A stretch of DNA of 64,000 nucleotides from Tolypeutes matacus (GCA_026826555.1 JAKSZT010053769.1:7697481-7761480), one strand, 5' to 3'; shown: positions 1 through 12,786, counted from the first letter of the stretch. Program-made: numbers and translations. The notes: generated from the sequence alone by a model not told the origin.

Positions 1-500
1 CCCTTCCCTGTCTTCCAACCGAACCCTCCCTTCTTTGGGAAGTGTCCCTTCCTCCTGGCTCCGCAGCGGCCCGGGTCTTATCCCTGGGTGGCTAGGGAAA
101 TCAGCTGCGTTCCCCGACCAAAATCCCCCCTCCGGTTCACCGGGTGCTGACTAGCTTGTTTGCTCTGTTCACACAAGGTCCAAGGGGCTCCAGGCAGCCA
201 GCTCCCCAGAAAATAAAACTTTTTCACCCCGCCCGCGGCTCCAAATGGCCGTTTTATTTATTTTTTCCGTAACCGCGGGGCTCAGCCGCCTGTGACAACC
301 GCCACCGGCAGCCTCAAAACTCACGAATCTCCACCGTTTGGTCCACGCTGCCGATCCGCGCAGATAGATGTCCCAAGCTTCTCACTCCACGCGTGCACAG
401 CACAGACCCCCGGGCAGGACCCCGTCCCCAATCCGCCTTGCTCTGGGAGCTTGCAGTGTGCGCCCTCCTACACCAACGCCATCTTGCCGCTCCTCTGCAG
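1..500 (-). mobile_element. Probable L1 5' UTR (minus strand), truncated by the window edge
   Basis: This block is much richer in G+C and CpG than the AT-rich DNA that follows and stops abruptly near base 500. Read on the minus strand from 500, it starts with a GAGGAGCGG-type head followed by CAAGATGGCG (477-486). That motif is the YY1-type site found about a dozen bases from the 5' end of many mammalian L1s. The well-preserved CpGs suggest a fairly young insertion. The 3' end, ORF1 and ORF2 would lie to the left, outside the window. An ERV LTR is the main alternative. The L1 call is inferred from composition and the motif position. Confidence 0.5.
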
Positions 501-1864
501 GTCTTTTTTTGATTGTGTGGGCTGGTAAATAATGAGTATCAGGAAAATACTGCTAGGCAAGACCTAAGCTTTTAAGTTAAAAGCAGATTGTCATAACGGA
601 ATTCATTGACATTTATTCACTGGCAGAAATGACAGTTGTTCTCTCAGGAAGATAAGTAATTCAATAAATAACACTTTCTGAAATTTACTTTTTATTTGAA
701 GAAAGATCACTTATCAGGAAACATCAGTCTTACAGAGCTACAAGAGGAAGAATACATTTTGGAAGAGTCAAAATCAGTTGAACATCAAGAAAAAGGGAGC
801 TCTCAAAAGATAGGAAACTTTCAATTTTATAAAGTAAAACTGATTTAACAGGAGGGAGGCTGTTATTTAAAACCACTTCCTGTAGGCTGAATGAAATACA
901 AAGAGAAGAGGTACAATGGGGACTGATAGGTCAGGACACAGAGAGGGTGACACACTACCATTATTTCTTAAGAGGAATTATAGCGAGATCATCACTAATT
1001 TTACTCAGGCGCATTCCATTTGCCTTCACGTAGTTCCTGCTGGGTGGATGTTAAAGGTTCAGGTGATCCTAAGGAAATAAAGAATCAGAGGCTAGGTACT
1101 CCCTGAGCCACCAGTGTAGGGGTCACAAAGTGACAGGACTTGAGCATGTAAGATATATGAGTGAATCACCCTCGGGTCTAAAAAGAGCAGTAATGTGATT
1201 GCAATGAAAATGGGTAACTGACTCTGGGGGACAACAAGGAGTGCTAAGGACTATAGCAAACTGGAGAGCCTGAACCTGTTTCCATGAGCAGCAAAAAATG
1301 CAGCTCCTGCTCAGTACCTTGCAGAAATACAGGCTCAGTTTGCTAAATATTCTGATTGTTCAAGAAGAGCTGAAAACAGGAATTTAGGAAATCTCCTGCT
1401 TTAAAAAATTTGGCAAAAATCAATACATTTTTAAATCACTGTGTGGGCTGATGCTCAGAAGGCCAAACAAAGCATGTCTGCTGGCCACATTTGGCCCACT
1501 GGTTGCTAATTCGCTGCTCTGCACAAGGGATCTTTAGAAGTATGCAATGGTCTTTCTTTTTTTCTCTTCCTTCATTTTTCTTCTTCATATTTGATTTGAA
1601 GACTTGTGTTTCCTAGTCAACCGAAAAGATACAGCAAGTCCAAGCAAACAATTAGCTAACAGCAATACAAACAATAATTAGGCAAATATGTAAAGTTTAG
1701 ACTAAGGAGAAATTTTTACGGTTTGTGTTGCTAGTCTTGACATGAAATTGTGAGATGCCATTCCTGAGGTAGCTTATGGCTATTTAGTAAAACCAATCTC
1801 CTTCCACTTGTTCATTTGATCTCTTTTAAAGCTATGTGTGTTGGATATTTTCCATTTGTCCCTC
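501..1864. other. Intergenic AT-rich stretch, no feature recognised
   Basis: Only short random ORFs occur here. I see no splice-framed coding sequence, RNA gene or recognisable repeat. Confidence 0.5.
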
Positions 1865-2320
1865 CAGATATCCTCTCTACCCTTTCTGTGTCCCAAGAGT
1901 CTGGCCAGTGTAAACTGCATTAATGGACTTCTTTGCCTTCTGGTCTCCATTGGGTTTGGCCAATCTGGAGCACTGGCAGAAGTTTGGAGGGTGAGAAGAA
2001 ATTGAGAATAGGACATTTATTTGTTCTGCTTTCCCCCTGCTGGTTCACTGACTGACTCCCTTCTTCCTATTAGGAGGCCGTACAACTCAGTGCTTGTGGG
2101 GGCCCATGGAAACTCTGTTTCTCTTTCTCCTCGCTCTCTCTGTTCCTGAAAATATTCCTTCCCCTTGACCCTTCAGGCCAGGGGTGTTACAGACTCCCTA
2201 CTGTTACCAGCCCCAGAGGAATGCACAATCATATGTTCCCTTCCTCAAAACCTGTCCTACAGACCTCAATTACCTAGCCTGACTCTGCCTTCTGTTTCCT
2301 GCTGGGAACTTGACTTAAGA
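1865..2320 (+). repeat. Ancient LTR-like interspersed repeat, copy 1
   Basis: The segment has the layout of an old mammalian medium-reiteration repeat. A TTTGGCCAAT-type segment is followed by a pyrimidine-rich middle, and the 3' part ends in CTTCTGTTTCCTGCTGGGAAC. The end resembles that of a second copy at about 4290-4755, which also carries the typical ACTCTCCTCAAATTACCC tail. I do not assign a family name. The boundaries are approximate. Confidence 0.4.
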
Positions 2321-2557
2321 AGCAATTTCAAAGGAACAGCCATTCCCCAGGACTGGGATTTTAATCAGCTGGGTAAAGCTTCTCTCAAGTCCTTTAATTC
2401 ATGATTCTGAGGGTTCTTTGGCTTGTCCTGTCTTCTTCTGCCTTTAGGCCAGCAATTCTCCTCCCTGCCAAGCCCCCCTCCCAATCCCTTTCCTTCTTAC
2501 TGGTTGTCAAAAAGACTTCTGATTTTTTTACATTCCCTTGGGTTTAATAAATAATAA

Positions 2558-2660
2558 GGGAAGTGGGTATTGCTCAGTGGTTGAGCATCTGCTTCCCATG
2601 TAGGAGGTTCCAGTTTCAATCCCCAGTACCAATTTAAAAAAAAGAGAGAGAGAGAGAGAG
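2558..2660 (+). mobile_element. tRNA-derived SINE (DAS-like), older copy
   Basis: The head reads GGGAAGTGGGTATTGCTCAG, followed by an A-box-like GCTCAGTGGTTGAGC and a B-box-like segment (AGTTTCAATCCCC). It ends in an A-rich and GA-repeat tail. The tRNA-like head matches the other DAS-type SINEs in the window but is diverged. Confidence 0.75.
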
Positions 2661-2756
2661 ATTTTCATAGCTTTCTGCTTAGAGAATTAATCAGTACAAT
2701 CCTTTGGAAATGTAGTTCTTTGATAGTAGGTGTCAAAAGCTTTAAAAATGTATCTA

Positions 2757-4152
2757 TGACCTTGAAACATATTACAACGATATAGTGGTCAAAATAGCAT
2801 GGTACTGGCATAAAGGTAGTCACATCAACCAGTAGAATACAATTGATAATCCAGAAATAAACTTTGACCTATACATTCAACTGGTTTTTGACAAACCTAC
2901 CAAGTCCATGGTAAGGGAACAAAACAATCTCTTCAACAAATGGTGCTGGGAGAACTGGAAATCTATAACAAAAGTATGAAAGAGGACCCCTACCTCACCC
3001 CCTATACAAGAATCAACTCAAAATAGATCAAAGACCTAAATATAAAAACCAGAACCATAAAACCACTAGAAGAAAATGTAGGGAAGCATCTTTAAGACCT
3101 TGTAGTAGGTGGTGGTTTCTTAGACCATACACCCAAAGAACACGCAACAAAAGAAAAAAAAATAAAATAAATGAGACCTCCTCAAAATTCAACACTTTTG
3201 CACCTCACAGGACTTTGTCAAAAGGGTGAAAAGGTAGCTGATTCAATGGGAGAAAATATTTGGAAATCACGTGTCTAATAATGGTTTAATATTCAGGATA
3301 TATAAAGAGATGTTACAATTCAACAATAAAAAGACAACCCAATTAAAAAATGGGCAAAAGACTTGAATAGAGATTTGTCCAAAGAAGAAATACAAATGGC
3401 TAAAAAGAAAAAAAAAAACAAAAACAACAACACATGAAGAAATGCGTAACATCACTAATGATTAGGGAAATGCAAATCAAAACTACAATGAGATATCATT
3501 TCACACCTATCAGAATGGCCACTGTTAAAAACACAGAGAACTATAAGTATTGGAGAGGATGTGGAGAGATAGGAACACTTATTCATAGTTGATGGGAATG
3601 CAGAATGGTACAGCCACTATGGAGGACTGTTTGGCAGTTCTTAAAGAAGCTGAACATAGACTTGCCACGTGACCCTGCAATACCACTACTGGATATACAC
3701 CCAGAAGAACTAAGAGCAGTGACACGAACAGATACTTGCACATTGAAGTTCATAGCGGCATTATTCACAATTGCCAAAAGTTGGAAACAACCCAAGTGTC
3801 CATCAACCGATGAATGGATAAACGAACTGTGGTGTAGTCACACGATGAAATATTATGCAGCTGTAAGAAGAAATGAAGTCATAAGGCATATGACAACATG
3901 GATAAACCTGGAGGACATTATGTTGAGCAAAGCAAGCCAGACACAAAAGGACAAATACTGTATAATTGCATTACTATGAACCAAATATATTGTATAACAT
4001 ATTGTATGATTTTTTAAAAAATGATATGTATCCAGAACATTTAGTTGAGAAATATATGATTTTATTCACTGTATTTTCTTTTTATTTTTAATTATTGTTT
4101 ATATTTCCAATTATTAACTGTACAAAATAAAGTAAAAAAAAAAAAAAAAAAA
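2757..4152 (+). mobile_element. 5'-truncated L1 retrotransposon, 3' end of ORF2 plus 3' UTR
   Basis: The plus strand carries the C-terminal third of L1 ORF2, broken by stops and frameshifts. It is followed by a short 3' UTR, an AATAAA signal at 4126-4131 and an A-tail to 4152. The best-preserved reading segment is 3605-3979 (124 codons), with motifs such as QPKCPSTDEWIN and EVIRHMTTWINLEDIMLS typical of the ORF2 C-terminal region. GTATCTA flanks both sides (2750-2756 and 4153-4159) and extends into A-rich bases, so it is a likely short target duplication. The copy is inactive and lies about 10 kb upstream of ITGB8. Confidence 0.9.
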
Positions 4153-4289
4153 GTATCTAATTCCAGATCCAGTAACTTCATTTTGGAAACCTGTTACAAG
4201 AAAAGAATCCAAAATAATTTGAATAGAGATTTATGCAAACATACATATTATTAAAATGGTCAAAACTATAAACAGCTCACTTCCCATCC

Positions 4290-4755
4290 TAGGGGGATGT
4301 TGTGTCTTTTGGCTGCCCACCAGCCTCCCTCTCCAGCTTGCTCTCTGCTTGCTGCACCAGCCTTTCTAGATGCCAGCTATGGCTCCACTAGCTTTGGGAT
4401 GGTTTGGTCAATAGTGTGGCTCGACAGGAAATTGAAAAACAGACGGAGAATTAAGTAAGGATATTTATCCTCAATGGTCCCTTCCTGCAGATGGCTTCAG
4501 GTGGCTATGATTCTTGAACAAAAGTGACAGAGCTGGTCCCTTGGCTTTCTCCACATGACTTAGTCTCTCTGGGGCTTGGTAACCACACCCTCCCTTTGCC
4601 CTGTGATGCATCCCTTGTGCTCTTTCTAACTCAAGGATACTGCACTACCCCTGATACCCTATCCCCATATTTATAAACTGTCCCTTTATTAACTCTCCTC
4701 AAATTACCCATTTTGTGTATGCTGTCTGTTTCACTGTCAAGAACCTGGTAGAATC
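4290..4755 (+). repeat. Ancient LTR-like interspersed repeat, copy 2
   Basis: This shows the characteristic end CTTTATTAACTCTCCTCAAA followed by TTACCCATTTTGTGTATGCT and a CTGTTTC segment. That end recurs in many mammalian genomes. It appears to be the same family as the copy at 1865-2320. Boundaries are approximate. Confidence 0.5.
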
Positions 4756-5629
4756 AAGGAGAATATTTAAGCAAATCAGCAGCAAATGCACCATGGAATA
4801 ATACATAACATAGAAATATGCTTATGAAAGATGTATATTAAGAACAAAAATGGTAAATCCAGTAGAAACACAGCTATATAAAAATAAAGTGAATAAAATT
4901 CATCATGAAAATATATTTTCCAAATTTTCTATAATGAAAACATATTACTTTAATAGTAAATTTTTAATTAAAATATGAAAAATGAAAGACATTGTAGGTT
5001 GTGCCTGCAAGAATCTGGAAAGTCTTTGTAGAAGTGGCATTAGGAATGACTCTTGACAATCAAGTAGGAAAAAGAGGAGAAAAGGGAAAATCCTGTGCAG
5101 CTGAGGATACAAGCAAGTGAAAAGGCAAGTGAAAGTGCTTGGAGAAAACTTGGGGTAGATGGAGTTGGAAGGGCAGGGGGTTATTATAGAAAATGGAGTT
5201 GGAAATGTGGTTTGGGGCAAGAATGTTGAAATTTTCGTACTTGATACTAAAGGTCTCTTCTGGTGTCTGGGAGAGAGGTTGGGGGACGATGTAGAACAAC
5301 CACAGAAGTATTGAAGAAGAGAAATAACAAGTTTAGATTTGTTTCTGAGAAGGAAAAACTCTCAAAGCAATGTGGAATAGTTAGGGTAGGGAGTTTAAGA
5401 GAAAGATGAGGAATGCCTCAACTAAGGCAGCAGGAAAGGCCTTGAAAAGAAAGAAAAAAAATGGCAGGCATATTTCTAAAGTAGGATTAATATAATTTGT
5501 AAACTAATGAGAAACAGGTATTATGCCACATACTTCTGTAAAGGGCACAATAATACTTAAGGCACGTTTAAAACTTGATAATCTTCTCTGCTACTTTGGC
5601 TTGAAAAGGGGTAGAATGACCTAAAATAT
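4756..5629. other. Intergenic DNA, no feature recognised
   Basis: A-rich plus strand with purine-rich tracts. The minus-strand ORFs of 79-91 codons here are low-complexity and show no protein family. Confidence 0.4.
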
Positions 5630-6490
5630 TGTTACCATTTTTAATTGCAATCATGCTGAAATGAACATCTTTATAAATATTTTCTTATATTTTTGAATCT
5701 TCAGAGGATTAAGTTCTCAGAAATGAGATATTTAAAATATTTTAAAAATTTTATTACATGTTGCCAACTGTAAGTTAGAGCCAATTCACCATTCTACCAT
5801 AAAAGAGTCCTTATTTCAACTCTCTATTGCTAGCATTGAGTATTGTCATTTTTGAAGTCTTGGAGTGCTTGGTATCAGAGTAAAAATGGTACCTCGTTTT
5901 TTTTAATTAGCAATTTTGACATATGATGAAGTCAAACTTTTCCCATATGTTTTTAAGTATTTGTATTTCTTAAAATATGCTGACACTCTTTGCCTATCTA
6001 TCCATTATAGACTTAATGTTTTCCCATCCATTTTTAAAAGCACATTACATGGCAAAGATTTTTACCCCTTACTGCAATATTTATAAACACTTATGGTTTA
6101 AAATAATTCATCATCGAATTTATTGAATTGTTCTTTTGAAATTTATACACTTTTAGATTCGGAAAGATCTTTTATTACCAAAAACAGAAAAATATTTATA
6201 CATATATAGTATCCTAGTTTTATACTAAGCCCTAGTTTTATACATTAATCCATCATGAATATATTTTGGCATAAAGTAAGTTTTAAATTAGCATTGTTGT
6301 TTTCTTTTCAAATAGGTAACCATTACCCCAGCACCATTTATTGAATATTTTATCCTTTCTTCATTGATCTATGAAGCATGTTTTAATGTATAACAAATTA
6401 CTACTATTATTGGAATCTATTTCTGAGCTATCCTATTTACCAACTCAGTCATCTTTTTCTAGTATTTTATGTTATTTCCAAAGCAGATTT
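5630..6490 (-). mobile_element. Old L1 3' region, minus strand
   Basis: The minus strand reads as a decayed L1 3' UTR and ORF2-related sequence. Visible landmarks are the plus-strand ATGCTGAAATGAACATCTTT segment and the later CAGCACCATTTATTGAATAT segment with CTTTCTTCATTGATC. These are the complements of typical L1 motifs. Heavy decay leaves no usable frame, and the edges are approximate. Confidence 0.6.
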
Positions 6491-8549
6491 TAACGTCTTT
6501 GAGAAAAGAGCCTGGGCTTTACTGATGCAACTCTTTTCCATAGGACTCATCACTTTGTAAACGTTCAATAAATATTCACATATTTATTAAATGACTGTTT
6601 AAATTGAATTAGTGTGCCTAACTCACAAAGAATTTCCTTACTATGTTCAAAGGTCACATTCTTCAAGGTGAAACATGAAGTAATTTTGAAATTGGAGAAG
6701 GGGGCTGGGAATGGCAGGATTCCAAGTGTGAAAATTCCATGTGAATTTGATTAGAATAATGTAAACTTTATAGTGACTTCACTCTCCAGAGGCTATGTGA
6801 TCATGAGAAAATGCTGAGGGGAAGAATTTTCGTCGTGGGCTCACTCTGAGTTATTGAAGTTCAGAAAAGCATTTGGCTGTGTAATGATGTGCAACTCAGT
6901 CCACATACCACCGTGGATCAACAGATGAACTATGTCAATGGTGAAAGGTTGTCTTTATAATGCCTGCTGATACCTCTATTTGGGACATCCAGCTGTGGGT
7001 CCTTAGCATTGCTGTATATTTAGAATGTTGAGCAATAAAGCAATAACATAAAAAACTTATTACATCTTATTACCCTCCTGAATACATATAACTTTAAACA
7101 TGTTGAATTTGAAATAAAAGGCAGTATGAACTATGTTGTCCCTGTCACACAGAATTAAGTGAAGCTTTCACAGGGTCATATATCAAGCTGTACAAGTATG
7201 ACTTCAGGCTGAAAAGATTGTGGAACAATTTTGTTTGATTAAGGAGACATAAAACTAGAATGTCATGAAGAATGCTAGGCTTACAGGCGTCTATATAAAG
7301 ACATGCTCACTACATCTCTTAATGTGGGTAAAGAATTGTATAGTTACCAGAAAAGGAAAATTATGTATTCAACAAAGCCAATGATACCTAATGTTATTTT
7401 AATGCCAATATTCATGCTTTGAAATAAATAGTCATATATTTTCAATGTTGTTTATATTATGAAATTAAAATGATCCAAATTGCTTATGAAAGCCCTTGGG
7501 AAAATGTATGGTGAATTCCAGTATGTCTCATTCACGATCTCTCCTTTGAGTATCATGATAATCTTATTTGGTAGTTATTTTAATATCTTCTTGGAAAAAA
7601 TGAGTAAACGGAAACTTGGAGAAGCTAAATAACTTGTCCATGATTCTATAGGTACGAATAAGCACATTCAAGCTTGGCTTTCCAATCTCCAAAGCCCTCA
7701 TGCTTTTCATTTCTTGGGTTGCTTTAATGTTAAACAAGATTAGAATTAAACTTCATAATATTGGACACAAGAGATTAATTTCCAGCCACATTTATTACTT
7801 GTTTTTGTTTAGGTACCTCCAAAAGAGGACCCCGAGACAAGAAAACACCACAGTCATAAGGAAAATGAGGGAGGGAAAGAAGGCCAATGTAGCATATGTT
7901 TGAATTCAGTTATAAAGTGGGCAACCACAGCTTGTACCTACAGGAGAACACGGGGAAATGGAGCTCAGTGTTACTCAAATTGTTGTGTGAGACAGCATCA
8001 GTCCTTGAATTGTTGAGACTGGTCCAGGATGAAGAACAGACAAAAGTTAAAATTAAGCACTTAGAAATTTTTAAGGTAATTTGACATTTTTGCAACATAC
8101 ATTTTTCTAGTAATTTTTGAATTATATGTATTTTTTATTGTATCAAGTCATTGATGAATTAAAAAAAAACAACTACCACTCCAAAAATAGTGTGAGAAAT
8201 ACTAGTATAGAACAGAATGTCCAAAGTGATTCTACATGAGGAGCAGGGGAGCTGGGGTATTTACACTTCACTTCCTGTCAGGCTGGTCCTCAATTGAGAC
8301 AGCTTCCAAAAGTAGGTTCATTCCCTGGCACGTTAAGCTATGTGTAAAGAAGCAGATGAGACTGGAAGGACAGGAGAATGTCACTGAATGTGTCTACTAC
8401 AGACCTGGTCAGTAAAGAATTTCACAAAGCTACAAAATTAATTTAAACATCATCACATCTGTATAATCTTTCTGATAAGGAGTTAAAGGCTAAACATTAG
8501 GTTGGCTGCATGCTATAAAATAATAAGAGAAAACTAGGATTAGACTACC
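6491..8549. other. Intergenic DNA, no feature recognised
   Basis: AT-rich sequence with only chance ORFs of about 60-67 codons. I see no repeat or RNA gene that I can name. Confidence 0.4.
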
Positions 8550-9128
8550 TACCAATAAAATGTTCCATTCAACAGTACCCCTGAAGATAACTAAAACGGC
8601 CAGCCAAAGCATCTGCTAGCAGGCAGGGTAGCTAAATTACAAGTTGTATAATTACCCAAAAGTTGATTATAATGCTAAGCAGGTAGCCAATAGAAGCCAG
8701 GACACAGTAGTCAAGGGCATTTACTTTGGACATTATGGGGCTCCCTTCATCAACCTAAAACAAATTTATTTCATTTTGGCAAACATGAGTTCCACTTTCC
8801 ACCAAGGAAGCCCAAAGCAAGAGCTCCTCCTCCTACTGCTCTATCCTAGAAAGCCAGAGTACTAGTATGTGACTAGGCTCAGAAATTAGATGTTCCCAAC
8901 CAGGATACTGAATCTTGAGAGGGTGGCCCAAAGATGACAGGATGGTTAGGATGCTGTCTTGTGTGCTGGCTATTCACTTCTACTTCTTATACCTCCCTTG
9001 GTTTCAGGCCTTATTTAATCCTGGTCTCCCAGCCTCCTGCTGCTTCTGTAAGCTTCCAATAAATTTCATGTTTACTTGTGACAATCAGAGTCTGATTCTG
9101 TTACTTGAAACCAAAAGTTGTCACTGAC
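8550..9128 (+). repeat. Possible old LTR (ERVL-like)
   Basis: The 3' part resembles a degenerate LTR. TGTAAGCTTCC precedes a poly(A) signal AATAAA at 9058-9063, and the tail reads TCTGATTCTGTTACTTGAAA before CACTGACA, as in U5 ends of class III LTRs. The 5' boundary was not found and no target duplication was seen. Confidence 0.35.
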
Positions 9129-9579
9129 ATGAGGTGATCACAAAGAATCACGGCTCTGATTAACCCTCTGCTCAGTAATTTCCTTGAAGAAGTTAAACAG
9201 GTCTCAGTTTCCACGTTTAGAACAATGGGACAAGATCAGCATTGTCCTTCATGGAAAATTAGTCTGTGAGATGTTCCCTAAATAAAAGGTTATCCCTTTG
9301 AGAATCCAATTGCATGTTGATCTATTTAACTTCCTGGAAATTCCTCCAGTTAAAGGAATTAGTTTAAATTCAACCTAGCATTTCCCCAACTTAATCATCC
9401 AAGTCTTGCTTCAGAAAACATTAACATCTCATACAATTAATCATTCACAGAATATCTTCTGTAGAGATGTTTGCTCTAGCAGTTCATTTTTCTTTGAAAA
9501 TGTACCTGACACTGGAGTCTGTCAACAAGCACTCATGAGACCTTCAAAGGCGTCTCTGTGTTAACCTAACCCATTATAG

Positions 9580-9771
9580 CAGGAGTTCTTAAATTTTAGT
9601 GTGTATATGAATCATGTGAAGAGCTTGTGATAATGCAGGTTGCTGGGCACCATATCTGATTGACAAATTCAGAATCTGGGGAATAGAGCTAAGGAATTTG
9701 AGCTAAGTAAGGAATCACTCATGGGTGGCCATGTTGCAGGCAGTCTTCAGTCCAGAGTATAAGAAACACTA
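9580..9771 (+). mobile_element. hAT-family non-autonomous DNA transposon (MER5-like)
   Basis: The element begins CAGGAGTTCTTAAATTTTAG and ends AAGAAACACTA, which is a decayed pair of CAGTGGTTCT-type inverted termini. The interior (TGAATCATGTGAAGAGCTTG and GTTGCTGGGCACC) matches the common mammalian MER5-like hAT element. CATTATAG (9572-9579) and CATTATGT (9772-9779) flank it as a 6/8 match, fitting an old 8-bp hAT target duplication. Confidence 0.8.
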
Positions 9772-9779
9772 CATTATGT

Positions 9780-11594
9780 AATATTTCAGTGACAAGCTCC
9801 TTCCAGGGTCTTCTGTTCTTTTTTAAGGGAAGAAGTTAGATGTTACAGTCACAGTAATTTATCCCACTGGCCTCATAATTCATCATTTCCTAAGAGGTGT
9901 GGATGAAGCAAACTCATAAATAACTTGAAACTATCCACCCAAAACCTATGGAATATGTCTGATTCCAACTTCAGAAAAATATAATATTAAAACATGAATG
10001 TGGTTTTAGCCACAATTCTAAGGTCAGTAGTTGGGGCAAAATCTAGATAATGTTTGAATACTCAAAGGAGCAGTCTCTCAGATGTCTCTCTTGCTCCTGC
10101 TATCTGCCTATAGCTTATTCATTTATTTCCATAAACCAAAATAGTGGGAAATAAAAGTTTAAGGAGTAGGGAAGAAAGTTAATGCATCTAATTTCAAGAC
10201 TTATTAGCAATTCAAATAATTTGATGATAGGAAGGCTGAAATGAATAGCTAAATGCTATTTTTAGACTATCTGTTGATTTCATTTGCTCTCATTACTAAA
10301 AATGATGAAAAATTAGATGTCAGAAATTTCAAAGCAAGACACCAGAACATGGTTAAAAAAATAAAAAAGAGGAATTAATCAAGTCACCATATTTTGGAAA
10401 AAATTTTTTTCAGTGTTAGAATTTTTCAGGTAATATGATGAAGATGACAATGCTGAGTTACTTCACAATATCATGTACATCTTCTTATAGGAAAAAAGAT
10501 GCATTACAGTGACTAGTGACATTTATTGGAAACAAGCAAACCTTTTATTTCTGAGTCACTAGTTAAATTTATGATAAGAAAACCCTACAGGTGATTTGTA
10601 AGGTTTCAGTAGAATTCACTTTTATCTTTGTAGGCCAAAATAAACAAATAATTTGTCAATAACTCGTAGGGATTACAGTCTCACAGTAAGGATATGCAGT
10701 CTTTTTAAATTTCAGTAATCAGAATTATAACCTCTTTTTAACTGGGAAGTGATGCTTAGTGGAGACATGCTACACTAACTCTATAAAACTTGCATCCTGA
10801 CATATATATCTGCATAGGTCTCAGGTAACAAAATGTACAAGTCTTTCTTTCTGAAGGGCTTCAGAACTTCCTGACATAGATTTAAAGCTTCATCTTATTC
10901 CTCTTGTTACACAGTTGGTTTGGCTTAGTATATAAACTACATCAGCACCTAACGATACAGAGTTACAAAACTTAACGCATCTCATCAATATTATAAATAC
11001 GTATCCATTATTATTTCCCTAACTTTATATTTTATTTAATACCATCACTGTCATTTCAAATCCAGCATCAAGAACTCGACTTTAACATATTCATGACACT
11101 TCCTTATCAGGAGTATGGATTGACTATTTTTCTTTATGGCAGCACTGCACTGTCCCAAGAGTAACTGCGTTCCTGAGATCTGTAAAATAATCTCTGGAAA
11201 ATATAAATGCTGCCCAAATGAAGAATCCCTAACTGGAGCTCATATGTGTTCATCTGGTGGTCCCATTGTTCAATCCTCACCCCATCCCAGCCACTTTCCA
11301 AGCCCTCTATTTTAAGACCACCAATACAAAATCAGAGCTGTTCAAACATTGAACTAAGGGAAGAAAATAAATAATGAAACTGAACTGGATTTAATCCTAT
11401 TTACAGGACATTGCCTGCAGTGTAATGTGTTACAAGTGCCAATTTTTAAGGTTTGGATCATGGCCTTTCAGAAGGATCTGATTTGTAGATCCAGGGCGCG
11501 TTTAATTTTCCAACTGGGTTCCTGGTTTGATTAGCTAATTCTGTGGGCCCCAAGGTGCAGTCCACACCTGACGTGGGGGAAGTTTTTGATGTTG
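9780..11594. other. Distal 5' flank of ITGB8, no gene
   Basis: AT-rich intergenic DNA. From about 11.4 kb the base composition starts to change toward the promoter island. No coding frame, RNA gene or clear repeat was recognised. Confidence 0.45.
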
Positions 11595-11608
11595 TGGTTA
11601 ATTAACCA
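11595..11608. promoter_or_regulatory. 14-bp perfect palindrome TGGTTAATTAACCA
   Basis: The sequence equals its own reverse complement and centres on TTAATTAA, a compact homeodomain-type site. It lies about 2.3 kb upstream of the ITGB8 start codon, close to a CRE half-site TGACGT (11569-11574). The spacing differs from a classical HNF1 site, which has one extra central base. A regulatory role is inference only. Confidence 0.3.
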
Positions 11609-12757
11609 GGTACTTTCCATTCACCCAGTTAACAATTAGAAAACAGAAAGAAAAAGAGAGCCTCCTACTTGATTTTTCACTCCAAATGTGGAGAAGGAAA
11701 TGATTATACAAATAAGAAGGAAGGAAACTCCCGCATATTTCACCTTAACCTGGCTGGACTGGTCTGATACCTGCCAAGAGGCTAGCGCGCTTTTATAAAG
11801 GTCGGCTAGGCGGCTAGTGGAAAGCTGAGGTCAGACTTCGTGACGGCCGACCACTGCTGCCCCTAGAGTACAAAGAGAACCATCAGCCGGTGTCCCAAAG
11901 CCTTGTCTTCAACCCGGGGGGCTGGGTTCCCTCCCGTGGCCTAGCGTGGAAGTGACAGGACCTGAGGAGGCAGGCTGCTTCTCCAACAGTTGCCCAGCAT
12001 AACATCCACTCTCCGCTTGCACCTCTATTTCTGGGCTGAGAGCAGGCAGCAACGTCCCTCCCCCCCCCCACCCCCCACCCCCCTTTATCTTCTATCTCCC
12101 CGCTCCGCCGTCGCACGTAACTTCTTTGTTCCGTTTATTGGGAAGGTGACGCTTAAGGTCAGAAGACCTCCAGCACGTTTGCACCAAAGCTAGCAAAAGC
12201 CCAGGGCCACCACTAGACCCGGGGAAGACAAGATGGGCTGTTGAGCCAGTGGCCGAGGCTCCGAGTGGAGGAGCCGCGAGAAGTTTCGCCAGCAGCTCCG
12301 GGCACAGCCCCTGCAGACTCGCCCCACACGCCAAGACGCTGGACAGCCTTGGACTGGGGCAGAGGGCGAGCTCCTAACTCTGCAAGCGAAGTAGGCAGCG
12401 CGCTCCCCCGGAGCAGTGGGTTTTGGGGGCGGGGAGAGGCCTCTAGACTCCACTTTGTATGCTGCAGATGCGGGGCAGTGAGTATCTCCGAACAAAGGAG
12501 CGCACAGCGCGGGGGTGAGAGACTGAGGTTTGCGTGCAGCTGCCAGTCGTACTGAGCGAGTCTCCGCACCAGCTAGGCGAGCGCTGGGGTGCAAGGATTC
12601 GGGAGAGGAAGGGAAAGAGAACCGGGTGTGCGATTTCAGTTGCGCTGCTACACATCAGGAGTTTTTGCAAAGGATGGGAATGGCAACTATCCGAGCCGGG
12701 GGTGGGGGTGGGGGGGGAGCTGGAGTGAGCAAAACAAAGAGCGAGTGTGGGCCGCGG

Positions 12758-12786
12758 TGACTTCATGCCTCACCAATGTCCCGCCC
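12758..12786 (+). promoter_or_regulatory. ITGB8: Candidate ITGB8 core promoter elements: CRE/AP-1-like site, CCAAT box, GC box
   Basis: Three motifs lie within 29 bases: TGACTTCA (12758-12765, one base from the CRE TGACGTCA), CCAAT (12773-12777) and CCCGCCC (12780-12786, SP-type GC box). Published work on human ITGB8, as I recall it, implicates SP factors and ATF-2/c-Jun at the core promoter, and this arrangement fits. Assignment as the core promoter is inference. The distance to the start codon implies a leader of roughly 1 kb if transcription starts just downstream. Confidence 0.5.

Noticed and set aside
3605..3979. 124-codon ORF as a host gene
   Set aside because: It is the C-terminal remnant of L1 ORF2 within a truncated element.
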